NCBI GenBank assembly: GCA_026389055.1
Contig: JAPLIO010000165.1
Location: 1 to 32,594 of the forward strand
DNA: 32,594 nucleotides
Direction of reading: 5' to 3'
Source of the DNA: Candidatus Melainabacteria bacterium
GTDB lineage: Bacteria > Cyanobacteriota > Vampirovibrionia > Vampirovibrionales > JAJTHC01
The position numbers and the translations under genes are program-made. Within the stretch, counting starts at the first letter, position 1. Every line of letters starts with the position of its first letter. Shown here one piece after another: positions 7,503 through 15,405 of this stretch. The notes under the pieces are model-generated. The model worked only from the letters and a program-made list of their open reading frames with translations, did no database searches and had not been told where the DNA came from.

Positions 7503-8642
7503 ATGAAAAATACCACTAAACCCTATATGCCCAAAAGCTACACGCCTCGTAAAAAAACAGAAGGCTTCAATGGTGGGTCTGTGCCCAATGGCTTCGGTGC
7601 AGGCAAAAAGGCTTCAAATGGCGGAAAAAATAATGCGTTGGCGACGCCTTCCGTTTCACAAAACCCCTTGCTTAACGAAGCAAAAAAAATGCTGGCTAGA
7701 AAACGCTTTGGGCAAAACTTCCTTATTAGCCAATCCGTCATTGATGGCATTGTTCGGTGTTTAGATTTAAACCCCGCTACGGATAACGTCCTTGAAATTG
7801 GCCCAGGTTTAGGGTTTTTAACACAAAGCTTACGTCCAAACGTGAAGCATTTAACTTGTGTTGAATTAGATAAACGCATGGTGGATTATTTAGCTCGGAA
7901 ATTTCAATTGCTCCCTTCGAAAACATCTGAAGGCATTGATGAGCTAGACGTTGAATTCGATGCTGATGAAACAGACACCATGGCAGCGGATGAACCTGAA
8001 GAAACCCCTGCTTATATTAAAGGCGGTAACTTGTTGGAACCCATCCATGTGGAAGGCTTTAGCCTTATTCAGCAAGATATTTTGGCGTATCCGTTAGAAG
8101 CTATTCCCTACGATAAATTTAAAGTGGTGGGTAACATTCCTTATAACATTACTAGTGGCGTACTATTTAAGTTTGCGGGTGAATTAGAAGAAACCATCGT
8201 GCCAATGCGTCAAAAAGTGCAACAGCTAACCTTTATGGTGCAACGTGAAGTGGGTGAACGGATGGTTGCCCCAGCAGGGGGTAAGGCTTACAGTCCGCTT
8301 TCTATTGCCTTACAATATTGGTTTGAAGTACAGCAGGAATTTTTAGTACCCCCTGAAGCGTTTCAACCTCGTCCTAAAGTAACTTCGGTGGTTGTTAGCC
8401 TTATTCCTCGGGCAGAACCCTTGTGCCAAGTGGATGATTTAACGTTTATGAAGAAATTAGTTCGGGCGTCTTTCCAACAACGCCGTAAAACGTTGAAAAA
8501 TTCTTTATTGCATGATACTGGCATTCAGCCTCAAGCGTTGGAACAAGCATTACAAGAAACGGGTATTTCCCCAATGGCACGCCCTGAAACGTTGACCATT
8601 CAACAGTTCGGAGCATTAAGTAATGCCCTTACCCGCCAATAA
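7503..8642 (+). CDS. rsmA: 16S rRNA adenine dimethyltransferase with unusual extensions
   Basis: RsmA (KsgA) dimethylates two adjacent adenines near the 3' end of 16S rRNA late in small-subunit assembly. The core shows ARKRFGQNFL (about 65-74), the SAM motif VLEIGPGLGFLT (about 96-107) and the catalytic NIPYN (211-215). A helical C-terminal domain ends with LVRASFQQRRKTLKNSL. The protein is 379 residues from ATG 7503, about 100 longer than E. coli KsgA. A basic, Gly/Asn-rich tail of about 64 residues precedes the core, and an acidic insert (about 139-185, with many Asp/Glu) lies between the SAM-binding half and the QQDIL strand. In-frame starts at 7443 (TTG) and 7485 (ATG) are possible. ispE overlaps its last 20 bases. 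Confidence 0.93.
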   Translation: MKNTTKPYMPKSYTPRKKTEGFNGGSVPNGFGAGKKASNGGKNNALATPSVSQNPLLNEAKKMLARKRFGQNFLISQSVIDGIVRCLDLNPATDNVLEIGPGLGFLTQSLRPNVKHLTCVELDKRMVDYLARKFQLLPSKTSEGIDELDVEFDADETDTMAADEPEETPAYIKGGNLLEPIHVEGFSLIQQDILAYPLEAIPYDKFKVVGNIPYNITSGVLFKFAGELEETIVPMRQKVQQLTFMVQREVGERMVAPAGGKAYSPLSIALQYWFEVQQEFLVPPEAFQPRPKVTSVVVSLIPRAEPLCQVDDLTFMKKLVRASFQQRRKTLKNSLLHDTGIQPQALEQALQETGISPMARPETLTIQQFGALSNALTRQ

Positions 8643-9609
8643 GACGGTTACGGTTGCTAGCCCTGCAAAACTGAATTTATCACTTCGCTTGTTGGCTCCG
8701 CGTCCGCAAGATGGCTTTACGGAACTGCACAGCATTGTCGCGTTGATAGATTGGCAAGACACGCTTTCTTTCACACGGTCAGAAGCGGTTTTATCTACGG
8801 GAGAAAATTCGCATGAAGTGGCGTTTACTTGTTCTGTTCCCTCGTTAACAGCTAACCCTGAAGATAATTTAGTGGTTAAAGCTGTTCGTCTGTTTTATCA
8901 GCAAGTGCCCTTTTCTGTTTTGCCTTCATCTTGTCGTCCAACGCAATGGGTAGTAGCATTGCAAAAAAATATCCCTTCCCAAGCGGGTTTAGGGGGCGGT
9001 AGTAGCAATGCGGCTTCAACGCTCCGTTTTTTAAGGGATTGGCATCAGGCTAAAGATGCCGTTACCTGTTACACATTGCCTGCACTACAGCAGCTGGGTA
9101 GCCAGTTAGGGTCAGATATTCCTCTGTTTTTAGCTGCAGAAACGCCCGCTGTGGTTTGTATGACGGGACGAGGCGAACGGGTAACCACCTTACCCCCGTT
9201 GGCATTGAATAGTTTGGCTGGTATTGTTTGTGTGGTTGTTAAACCAAAGGCTATTTCTGTTTCTACTCCCTTGGCATTTCAAGCACTACATAGGCAACAG
9301 GCGTATAGCCAAGTTTCTGAAATGGCTCAACTGGCTTGGTTGGAAGGGTTAATGGCTGGGGTTCCCTTACAGAAATTGACCCCTTATTTAGTGAATGAAT
9401 TTGAACCGTTGGTTTGGCACTTGGAACCAGCTTTACAACCCTTAACAGAAAAATTAAAAAGCTTAGGAGCCTTTCACGCCCTATTATGTGGTAGTGGGTC
9501 TGCTGTAGTGGGCTTGTTTGAAATAGGCAAAGAACCCCACCATGAGGTGCTTAACGCCTTGTTCCCTAAGGCGGATTTTGATTGGATGAGCGTTCCATTC
9601 TTAAGCTAG
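8623..9609 (+). CDS. ispE: 4-diphosphocytidyl-2-C-methyl-D-erythritol kinase
   Basis: IspE phosphorylates CDP-methylerythritol with ATP, a middle step of the methylerythritol phosphate pathway that ispG in this window completes further on. The 328-residue GHMP-kinase family protein has the N-terminal SPAKLNLSLRLL with the catalytic Lys, the ATP loop IPSQAGLGGGSSNAAS (about residues 116-131), the GSDIPLFL segment with the catalytic Asp, and the C-terminal LLCGSGSAVVGLF glycine loop. The ATG at 8623 lies inside the end of rsmA, with GGAG about 9 bases upstream, so the two are translationally coupled. The rsmA-ispE pairing is common in bacteria. The stretch of about 265 bases after its stop carries a weak hairpin. 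Confidence 0.95.
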   Translation: MPLPANKTVTVASPAKLNLSLRLLAPRPQDGFTELHSIVALIDWQDTLSFTRSEAVLSTGENSHEVAFTCSVPSLTANPEDNLVVKAVRLFYQQVPFSVLPSSCRPTQWVVALQKNIPSQAGLGGGSSNAASTLRFLRDWHQAKDAVTCYTLPALQQLGSQLGSDIPLFLAAETPAVVCMTGRGERVTTLPPLALNSLAGIVCVVVKPKAISVSTPLAFQALHRQQAYSQVSEMAQLAWLEGLMAGVPLQKLTPYLVNEFEPLVWHLEPALQPLTEKLKSLGAFHALLCGSGSAVVGLFEIGKEPHHEVLNALFPKADFDWMSVPFLS

Positions 9610-9874
9610 ACGTTGTAATTAAGCGATGTTTTTCAATAATCATATTAAAGAAAACAATCGAATTGGCCGACTGTTTTATTAATGCTTAGCATCGTTTACC
9701 TTTGAGTTGGGTTTTATGCTAATAGCCAGTATTCTTTAAAGCTCTGGGGGAAGCCATTTCCCTACATAGGCAAAATTTCAACACTTTCTTTCTTCTCAAT
9801 CTCTCTCTCTTTTATTTATTTGACTTCTCTTTTTTTAAATACGAACAAAACGACATAGGGGACTTTAATTTCCA
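9610..9874 (+). promoter_or_regulatory. Long leader with polypyrimidine tract before the four-wHTH gene
   Basis: No gene is seen. A hairpin at about 9651-9677 (AAAACA and TGTTTT arms, with TCG/CGA inside) may end ispE transcription. From about 9783 to 9838 one strand is almost pure C/T, which is unusual and sits directly before the gene start region. I could not find a convincing -35/-10 pair. Confidence 0.4.
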
Positions 9875-11269
9875 ATGATGATGATGATGATGACTTCTTC
9901 TTCTAAACACCCACAGTCTCAAGGGGCTTCGTTCCAGTTATTAGGCTCTGCTGCAACATCTGAAAAAACGGTTCTTTCAGGTAAAACGACTCAAAACGCT
10001 GCGAATCCAGTCGTTAAAGGTGGCAGATTGTTAGATGGCTTTACCCCTGAGGCAGCGGGTGTGGTAACGGGTAAACCTGCTCAACAGGCGTTTGATTTTA
10101 TTACTTCCAATGATGGGGCAACGGCTAGTAGCAAAACCACCAAAGCCCAATCGTTTTCAGCTGGGTTTGAACGCTTAAGCGTGAAGCAATTGCCTCGTAA
10201 AAAGCCTGAATTTACGGTAGGTGCTGGGTCTAAAGATATGTTAATTGCCACTTGGCTAACCAACTGGATTACCACGGGCTTAGCCAAAGGTACGTTGACG
10301 GAAAACCATTTATTGCCTTTAAAACAGGAAATTGCTGTTTATTTGGGCGTTAGTATTGGTACCGTTCAAAATGCTATTCGCTATGTGGAAGATGACGGCT
10401 TAGTGGAAAGCAAACAACGCATTGGTACGTTGATTCGTGGTACTTCTAACACGGAAACGGGCGAAACCACGCAAGATGAAAGCCGTGTTCGTAAACAAAC
10501 GTCTAAACGAGATACGGCGGTTGTGGCGTTACAACAACACTTTGTCAAAGCGAATTTCCAAGTAGGGCAAGCCTTGCCTGCTTCTCGGGAATTGGCGAAG
10601 GTGATTGGGTCTGCCCCGAATACAACTCGCTTGGCGTTGGAATTGTTGACGGCTCAAGGGTTGCTTTCTAGCAATAATGCCCGAGGTAAAAAAGCCAATT
10701 GGATTTTACAGGCACTCCCCGCATTGGATGAAAACCAGTTGGGTTCACAAATGGTGGTGCAGACGGATACGCTGATTGACCAATTAGAGCGGGATTTGAA
10801 GCAGTTAATTGCTGATGATTACGAAGTGAACATGAAGTTGCCTTCCCACTTGGAATTGGCGGAATCGCTCAAAGTTTCTATTAAAACCGTGCATGATGCG
10901 ATGCAACGCTTGGTTATTCAAGGCTATGTGCATTCTAAACGGGGGCGGTATGGTACGTTTGTTAGCCGTATTCCTAGCAACTTAATTAATGTTTCTGCTA
11001 TTGAACAGTTGTTTGTGCCTGCGGAAGAACATACGGCTCCTGAATCGGCATTTTACCACTATCAACAGGCGGAAGAGCAGTTGCGGGCGTTGTTGAAAAC
11101 GCAGTATAGCGTTGGGCAACAGTTGCAAGCCATGCCAGAATTGGCTGCCCAGTTGGGTGTTTCCAATAATTCGGTTCGCAGGGCGTTACAAACGTTGTCG
11201 GAAGAAGGCTTGGTTTCTTTCAAGCGAGGCAGATTCGGTGGGACTATTGTGGAAAAAATTCCGCAATAA
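9875..11269 (+). CDS. Regulator with four tandem GntR-like winged helix domains
   Basis: The 464-residue protein has a low-complexity N-terminus (about 1-115) and then four similar GntR-type winged helix-turn-helix units at about 120-190, 212-282, 296-366 and 393-463. Each has a LP or LPL strand, an ELA or EIA helix, a recognition helix (GVSIGTVQNAIRYVEDDGLV, SAPNTTRLALELL, KVSIKTVHDAMQRLVIQGYV, GVSNNSVRRALQTLSEEGLV) and a wing such as KRGRFGGT. Normal GntR proteins have one such unit plus an effector domain; no effector domain is visible here. It may bind a long operator or bridge DNA. Six ATG codons in a row open the gene, and the only nearby purine run is GGGG about 13 bases upstream. A strong terminator follows. 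Confidence 0.8.
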   Translation: MMMMMMTSSSKHPQSQGASFQLLGSAATSEKTVLSGKTTQNAANPVVKGGRLLDGFTPEAAGVVTGKPAQQAFDFITSNDGATASSKTTKAQSFSAGFERLSVKQLPRKKPEFTVGAGSKDMLIATWLTNWITTGLAKGTLTENHLLPLKQEIAVYLGVSIGTVQNAIRYVEDDGLVESKQRIGTLIRGTSNTETGETTQDESRVRKQTSKRDTAVVALQQHFVKANFQVGQALPASRELAKVIGSAPNTTRLALELLTAQGLLSSNNARGKKANWILQALPALDENQLGSQMVVQTDTLIDQLERDLKQLIADDYEVNMKLPSHLELAESLKVSIKTVHDAMQRLVIQGYVHSKRGRYGTFVSRIPSNLINVSAIEQLFVPAEEHTAPESAFYHYQQAEEQLRALLKTQYSVGQQLQAMPELAAQLGVSNNSVRRALQTLSEEGLVSFKRGRFGGTIVEKIPQ

Positions 11270-11294
11270 ACCGTCAACATCTACTTTTAATTTT

Positions 11295-11334
11295 CACCCC
11301 CCGAAGAGTCATTTCGAGATGTCTTCGGGGGGTG
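11295..11334. terminator. Strong bidirectional intrinsic terminator
   Basis: CACCCCCCGAAGA (11295-11307) pairs perfectly over 13 bases with TCTTCGGGGGGTG (11322-11334), and TTTTAG follows. On the other strand AAAATTAAAAG follows the hairpin, so the U-run is clear only toward the plus direction, weaker toward minus. It sits between two convergent genes. Confidence 0.85.
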
Positions 11335-11341
11335 TTTTAGT

Positions 11342-12379
11342 TTAAACTAATGCCAGTTGAAGTGGTCGACTAGTGGTTTCTTGTTGCTCAAAATAAGCGG
11401 TTAAATCTTGCATAATTTTACTAGCCAAAACGTAAGCTAATTGAACTGGCACGGCATTGCCCACCATTTTATATCCATCCACTACTTGCTGATACTTAAA
11501 CAAAAAGTCATCGGGGAACGTTTGAATTCTCGCACATTCCCGAACGGATAATCGCCTGTAGAGATGTTCTTTCCCTCGAGCAAAAATCCGCACGTTTTGT
11601 TCAATAAACGTCATTTTAGGGGCTTGCGGATGAATGGGTGCGTGCCGACCACCTGCTTGAATGGTAAAAGAAGGCTCATCCCATGCCCTTACTCGATTTC
11701 TTGACATGTAAATCGTTGAAAATCCACCCGTCATATATTCATGATTGCCAATGAAACACGCTTCATTGGCATTATTAGGGACTTTTGCAGGTATTGCTGT
11801 TTTCTGTAAATCTGCAATGGCATCAGTTAAGGTTAATTTCTTTTTAAATGGTTTCGGAAACTCAAATTTCAGCCCTAAATCTTCCCTATAGCCGATAAAA
11901 AATACTCGTTTTCTATCTTGAGGCACACCGTAATCTACCGCATTAAGTAGTTCAAAACTGAGTGTATAACCAGCTTCTTTCAATAAGGTTTGGATGTTTT
12001 CTAGGGCTTCACTATGGCGTGAAGCCAGCATGCCAGCCACATTTTCGGCTAAAAAGAAGAGTGGTTTTTTTGCTTTTAACAGGCGGATAAATTCGTAAAA
12101 TAGTTGACCTCTCGGGTCTTCAATCCCTCTTAAAGCCCCCGCTTCGCTCCAACTTTGGCACGGAGGCCCACCAATGATACCAATACAGTCAGGAACGGCT
12201 TCCGCAGGCACATTCCGAATACTTCTTGTGTCTAATGGTGTGTGTGGGAAGTTATGACGGAAAGTAGCTTCAATGCTTTTATCGTATTCATTGGCCCAAA
12301 TAACATTAAAACCCGCTTGTTCAAAGCCTTTATCTAGCCCGCCCGCTCCTGAAAACAACCCGATGATATTTTTATTCAT
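11342..12379 (-). CDS. DNA cytosine-5 methyltransferase, GGCC-type (NgoPII-like)
   Basis: This is the modification half of a type II system and should protect host DNA by C5 methylation. The SAM motif FSGAGGLDKGFEQAGF opens the protein. GGPPCQSWSEAG with the catalytic Cys, the ENV motif (FFLAENVAGM), QDRKRVFFIGYR, RLSVRECARIQTFPDDF and GNAVPVQLAYVLASKI follow in the standard order. The start at 12379 gives 345 residues, overlaps the nuclease stop by eight bases and places motif I at the N-terminus, as expected; an upstream start at 12448 is less likely. The specificity GGCC is inferred from its partner, whose sequence resembles R.NgoPII. No Vsr-type repair gene is adjacent. Confidence 0.92.
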   Translation of the reverse strand: MNKNIIGLFSGAGGLDKGFEQAGFNVIWANEYDKSIEATFRHNFPHTPLDTRSIRNVPAEAVPDCIGIIGGPPCQSWSEAGALRGIEDPRGQLFYEFIRLLKAKKPLFFLAENVAGMLASRHSEALENIQTLLKEAGYTLSFELLNAVDYGVPQDRKRVFFIGYREDLGLKFEFPKPFKKKLTLTDAIADLQKTAIPAKVPNNANEACFIGNHEYMTGGFSTIYMSRNRVRAWDEPSFTIQAGGRHAPIHPQAPKMTFIEQNVRIFARGKEHLYRRLSVRECARIQTFPDDFLFKYQQVVDGYKMVGNAVPVQLAYVLASKIMQDLTAYFEQQETTSRPLQLALV

Positions 12380-13235
12380 GGCTATAATACTCCATAAAAA
12401 CGGCTTCCAGTAATTGAGCAGGATTATTGGGGTTTTTAATTTTAACAACTCGAATAGAGAAGCCTTTATCTTGCGTTTCTAGTATTTTTAATGCTTGTTT
12501 AGAAGCCTCATCGAAGCTATCCCATTTTTCTTTCTGCATCAAACAAAAGAGTTTAAACCCTTCTTTTTTAGGATGGCTGGGGAGTGTTTCGTATACCTTG
12601 TTGGGGTGAGCAATATGCCACATACCCCGAATACGCAAATCTGTAATACCTAAGGGGTCTACCTTGTGTACTTTTCCTAATTCTTTGGTTTTAGCGTCAA
12701 AATCAATATCAGGTATGGTTTGGATGCCTACAGAAATAGCCGTTTTTATCTTTTCATAGATTTCTTTATCAGCGGTGTAGCAATTTCCGTATACGAACCA
12801 AAGTGTCTTTAAATCAGCACCTTCTACAGTGCCTACAGTGTAAATAATATCTTTCACATCCCAAGTTTCACAAGTGCGGCAAGCTTTGCTTATCATGGGG
12901 CTATCAGCATACAGTTTTGATTTTGGATAGGAACTATTGAGGGCTAAAGCACTATTTTTAGATTCTATTTTCTTAACTTCAATCGCATCACCACCGTGTA
13001 GCATCATATCAGGTGGGTTATTGGCGTTACCTAAATAGGAAAAAATGGCGGTGTAACGTTCTGTTTTGGTGTTGACATCTTCAGCTTGCAATGTACCAGC
13101 AAACGCATCTTTAATGTAGGTTTCTAAAGCCGTTCCCATGTGGTTTGCTCTATTTTTACCCAATGCTTGTTTTTGAGTTTGTCGTTGCGTGCTAGTAATA
13201 ATGTTTTGAATGGCGATTAGAAGAGTTGAAACCAT
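12372..13235 (-). CDS. NgoPII-family type II restriction endonuclease
   Basis: This is the restriction half of the pair. The 287-residue protein resembles the NgoPII family (GGCC cutters) along its length: NRANHMGTALETYIKDAF (about 29-46), FSYLGNANNPPDMML, the GDAIEVKKIESKNSALALNSS block with the likely catalytic Asp/Glu-x-Lys residues (about 82-102), PKSKLYADSPMISKAC, KDIIYTVG, KELGKVHKVDPLGITDLRIRGMW and the C-terminal KIKNPNNPAQL. Recognition is from memory of this family. It precedes the methyltransferase with an eight-base overlap; having the nuclease first is noteworthy because protection must come before cutting. A purine-rich AAAGG precedes the ATG. Confidence 0.88.
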   Translation of the reverse strand: MVSTLLIAIQNIITSTQRQTQKQALGKNRANHMGTALETYIKDAFAGTLQAEDVNTKTERYTAIFSYLGNANNPPDMMLHGGDAIEVKKIESKNSALALNSSYPKSKLYADSPMISKACRTCETWDVKDIIYTVGTVEGADLKTLWFVYGNCYTADKEIYEKIKTAISVGIQTIPDIDFDAKTKELGKVHKVDPLGITDLRIRGMWHIAHPNKVYETLPSHPKKEGFKLFCLMQKEKWDSFDEASKQALKILETQDKGFSIRVVKIKNPNNPAQLLEAVFMEYYSHE

Positions 13236-13295
13236 GATAGTGTACCTTTAAAGAAATTTACTATTGTCTGATAGTTATTATCTCATAATCAACGG

Positions 13296-15275
13296 TTATT
13301 TGGTATCTCTTAAATGAGATATTGAACCGTCTTTTTCAGATTGCTTTAACCAGAGCGATTCCACATTGTGGAACGCACCGCCAAGGGGCGTAATATCCAA
13401 GTTCTGCAATTCGGATCGTATGGCAATCAAGCTTTTGTCCGAATACAAATAAATCATCGGCAACTGGTCTGAAACCGCCCGCTGATACCCATCGTAATAA
13501 ACCCGACGCTTCTCTCTATCAAAAAACTTCACGCCCTCATCAAAAGCGGTATCCACCGTCTTTTCCCAAGGCAAGCGGTCGTCAGGCGAAGGTAACGCCA
13601 CTTCAGGGCGAAAATTCATAAAGTGCAACGCTGCCGTAGAACGCCACACATTCACCGCCCCGTTGGGTTCCAGCCCCCCACCAGAAAGCCCCAAAATAAT
13701 GGCTTCCCACTGCCCATTATGCAATTTATCTACCAACGTATTGAATTCCATTGGTTTAAATTGCACGGCAATGCCTAGCTTTTCTAAATCTTGCTTTAGT
13801 TGCACGCCCGTGGCTTCTCTGGCAGCATTACCTGCATTGGTTAGTAGCGTAAAAGTAACAGGCACGCCGTTAGCATCCAGTAGCTTTTGTTGGGCGTTCC
13901 AGCTGAAACCAGCGGTTTTTAGCAGGGCTTTGGCCTTTTCAATATCCTGAGGATGTCCCTTGGCGAGGGTTTTATTCAGATAGACGGAATTCAAGCTTTC
14001 CGCCGTAAACAGCGGTTGCCCAATCCCCCGAAGCACGTTGCTTACAAGCCCTTGCCTATCAACAGCCCAATCCACCGCTTGCCGAAACGCTAGCGTATTA
14101 AACCAAGCGGATTTGGTAGGGTCTACCCACGGTTTGGGGTTGGGCGGAGCCGTTTTTCGTTTGGACAAATTAAACACCACAAAGGTGGGTGAATCATTCG
14201 CCCCTAAATCATACAGGGAAAATGGCAATTGCCTATTATACCGCAAACGGTTCAGCTGGGGCGGATGAAACTCTAACGCATGCACTTGCCCTTGTTCAAA
14301 TTGCAACAGCAAATTGTTTTCATCTTTGGCAAACGTAACCACTTCTTTTTCAACGTAGGGTAGGCGTTTATGGGCAGTATTCACCATAAAATAATGGGGG
14401 TTACGTTTGTATTGTACTCGTTGCCCCGGTTCGTAGTGTTCCAACTGCCAAGCCCCGCACGCAGGGAAGTGTTCAGGGTGTTGTTCCGCTTCTTGGGTAG
14501 ACCACAACTGGCTGAAGGCTTTTTTGCCTCTTTGTTTTAACAACGGTTCAAAATAATGAGCAGGGGCAATGGCTTGCCCTAAATTGGTTAAAAACGGAGC
14601 AAACGGCGTGGGCGTGGTAAATTTCAGCGTATAGTCATCTATCTGTTGAACCGTCGGGAATTGCCCATTGATGGTTACAACGTCTCTCAAACTGGGGTTT
14701 CCCAACCCTTCTTTAATGATGGTATTCCAAGTAAATAGCACGTCTTGGGCGGTTAGGGGGGTATTATCGCTCCAGTTTAAGCCTTTACGAAGGGTTACGG
14801 TAATGGTTTTTTGGTCAGAGGAAATGACAAACTTTTTGGCGACAGAAGGAATGCTTTCACCCGTGTAGGGGTCGGTGGAAATGAGGCTACAGGTTAGTTT
14901 TCCGCCGACCATGCCTGAAGTAGCGTCTCTCGATTCCCACGGATTAAACGTTTTAGGGCCTGTACCTAAGCTGGCTTCTAGCAAGGTACCCCCAAATTGC
15001 CCAACAGGGTAGGGGGAAACAATCACTTCATCGCCATTGGGGAGTAGGGCTTCCGTATAGTGGTGTTGGAGGGGTTTTTGCGGTGTTTGGACGGATATAA
15101 CGGCTTTGCCGAGTCTGTTTTTTTCAGAATCTGCCAGTTTTTGTTGGGTTAATTGGTCAGGCGTAGGTGGTTTGCAACTGGAAAGAAAGCCTAATAATCC
15201 ACCTAAAACAACTAACCCGATGATGACAGGTGAAAGAAAAACAGATTTTTTGGTGGGCGTATTGGATGGGTTCAT
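13296..15275 (-). CDS. Family 5 extracellular solute-binding lipoprotein
   Basis: This looks like the substrate-binding part of an oligopeptide/dipeptide-type ABC importer. The 659-residue product starts with a lipoprotein signal: a basic start, a hydrophobic core (about 12-30) and the lipobox LSSC with Cys34 as the lipid-modified residue. SBP family 5 features follow: LNPWESRDATS-like first strand, VAKKFVISSDQKTITVTLRKGLNWSDNTPLTAQDVLFTWNTI, the inner lobe, and FRQAVDWAVDRQGLV. No permease or ATPase gene adjoins it, so it either serves a transporter elsewhere or acts alone. Three tandem 22-base repeats lie just upstream (15319-15384). The ligand cannot be told from the sequence. Confidence 0.85.
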   Translation of the reverse strand: MNPSNTPTKKSVFLSPVIIGLVVLGGLLGFLSSCKPPTPDQLTQQKLADSEKNRLGKAVISVQTPQKPLQHHYTEALLPNGDEVIVSPYPVGQFGGTLLEASLGTGPKTFNPWESRDATSGMVGGKLTCSLISTDPYTGESIPSVAKKFVISSDQKTITVTLRKGLNWSDNTPLTAQDVLFTWNTIIKEGLGNPSLRDVVTINGQFPTVQQIDDYTLKFTTPTPFAPFLTNLGQAIAPAHYFEPLLKQRGKKAFSQLWSTQEAEQHPEHFPACGAWQLEHYEPGQRVQYKRNPHYFMVNTAHKRLPYVEKEVVTFAKDENNLLLQFEQGQVHALEFHPPQLNRLRYNRQLPFSLYDLGANDSPTFVVFNLSKRKTAPPNPKPWVDPTKSAWFNTLAFRQAVDWAVDRQGLVSNVLRGIGQPLFTAESLNSVYLNKTLAKGHPQDIEKAKALLKTAGFSWNAQQKLLDANGVPVTFTLLTNAGNAAREATGVQLKQDLEKLGIAVQFKPMEFNTLVDKLHNGQWEAIILGLSGGGLEPNGAVNVWRSTAALHFMNFRPEVALPSPDDRLPWEKTVDTAFDEGVKFFDREKRRVYYDGYQRAVSDQLPMIYLYSDKSLIAIRSELQNLDITPLGGAFHNVESLWLKQSEKDGSISHLRDTK

Positions 15276-15318
15276 TCGGTTTGTGAAGCTTTCATCAGAA
15301 GGAAATACCCACTATTTT

Positions 15319-15390
15319 ATGGTTAATTTTCAACTAAAGTTAGTTGGTTTTAACCTGAAAAGTAGTTAATTTTAACCTAAAAAATAGTTG
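15319..15390. repeat. Three and a bit tandem 22-bp repeats
   Basis: Units at 15319-15340, 15341-15362 and 15363-15384 share TAGTT-nn-TTTTAACCT-nAAAAn, and a partial fourth begins at 15385 (TAGTTGGG). The first unit is more diverged. They lie directly upstream of the solute-binding protein gene on the minus strand and may be regulator-binding iterons. Confidence 0.6.
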
Positions 15391-15405
15391 GGCAAGTTAA
15401 TGCTT

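Noticed and set aside
11342-13235. A larger defence island
   Set aside because: Apart from the single restriction-modification pair and the two toxin-antitoxin loci far away, no further defence genes cluster here.
15319-15390. A CRISPR array
   Set aside because: The units are contiguous with no spacers and only three are present, without cas genes.
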